In this document: positions 13,550 to 13,691 of the stretch, piece by piece
How the letters are laid out: every line of letters begins with the position of its first letter
Numbering within the stretch: position 1 is the first letter of the stretch
Source: CAZYXO01 sp964651315
GTDB lineage: Bacteria; Bacillota_I; Bacilli_A; RF39; UBA660
DNA: 13,691 nt
Direction of reading: 5' to 3'
NCBI GenBank assembly: GCA_964651315.1
Contig: CAZYXO010000026.1
Coordinates: forward strand, 1-13,691
Program-made: the position numbers and the translations under genes
The notes under the pieces: generated by a model
The model's database searches: none
Seen by the model: only the letters and a program-made list of their open reading frames with translations
What the model was told of the DNA's origin: nothing

Positions 13550-13610
13550 TTATATTTACATAAAAAGAAAGTCTTTTTAACCATAATAAAAGTACACTAT
13601 TTTAATTAAC

Positions 13611-13645
13611 TTCTAAAAAGTTATCAATTTTTGTTGATAACTTTT
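13611..13645 (-). terminator. Terminator of an upstream minus-strand gene beyond the window
   Basis: AAAAGTTATCAA (13616-13627) pairs perfectly over 12 bases with TTGATAACTTTT (13634-13645) around a 6-base loop. On the minus strand the stem runs into TTTTTAG, the better T run, so it most likely ends a gene to the right of the window. Confidence 0.7.
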
Positions 13646-13648
13646 CTG

Positions 13649-13668
13649 ACAAGATTTATTTATCTTGT
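13649..13668. other. Second hairpin next to the edge terminator
   Basis: ACAAGAT and ATCTTGT form a 7-bp stem with a 6-base loop, 3 bases from the larger hairpin. No T run follows on either strand. It may be a backup stem or the end of a structured RNA from beyond the edge. Confidence 0.4.
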
Positions 13669-13691
13669 TAGAATATATAACTGATATGTCT

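Overview
The window is strongly AT-rich DNA from a low-GC Gram-positive bacterium. All genes read intact under the standard bacterial code: tryptophan is TGG and TGA is used as a stop, so the Mycoplasma code is not indicated. The rpsU-yqeY pair, MscL, a SipW-type signal peptidase and a phosphoketolase together suggest Bacilli, perhaps one of the uncultivated gut lineages near Erysipelotrichales, RF39 or Acholeplasmatales. That placement is inference.

Left part, plus strand (1-3068). This looks like a defence or accessory island. It holds the end of a C5-cytosine DNA methyltransferase, a HerA/DUF87-type ATPase, the frameshifted remains of a small membrane-protein gene, a compact promoter-to-terminator unit for a ~97-nt RNA with a tracrRNA-like core, and an orphan single-pass membrane protein of 199 aa.

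Middle, minus strand (3145-7310). MscL lies next to rpsU-yqeY. Directly upstream of rpsU is a bacteriocin operon: a C39-peptidase ABC exporter, a miniature HlyD-like (or immunity) protein, and two adjacent short genes for cationic double-glycine-leader peptides of 48 and 51 aa. Both peptides carry GxxxG at residues 35-39 and a single cysteine near the C-terminus. This fits an unmodified two-peptide (class IIb) bacteriocin. A TTGACA promoter and an operator-like element precede the exporter. No terminator separates the peptide genes from rpsU.

Right-middle, minus strand (7344-11097). A surface module contains a 486-aa anchored extracellular protein with its own promoter and terminator. It is followed by a two-gene unit: an anchored protein built of calcium-binding Asp/Asn-rich repeats with CxxNC motifs, and a SipW-like signal peptidase. 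The two promoters share the element CATGYTATACTTTAT.

Right end, minus strand. A complete phosphoketolase gene (xfp), giving acetyl phosphate from sugar phosphates, is followed at the window edge by two tandem hairpins that probably end a gene lying outside the window.
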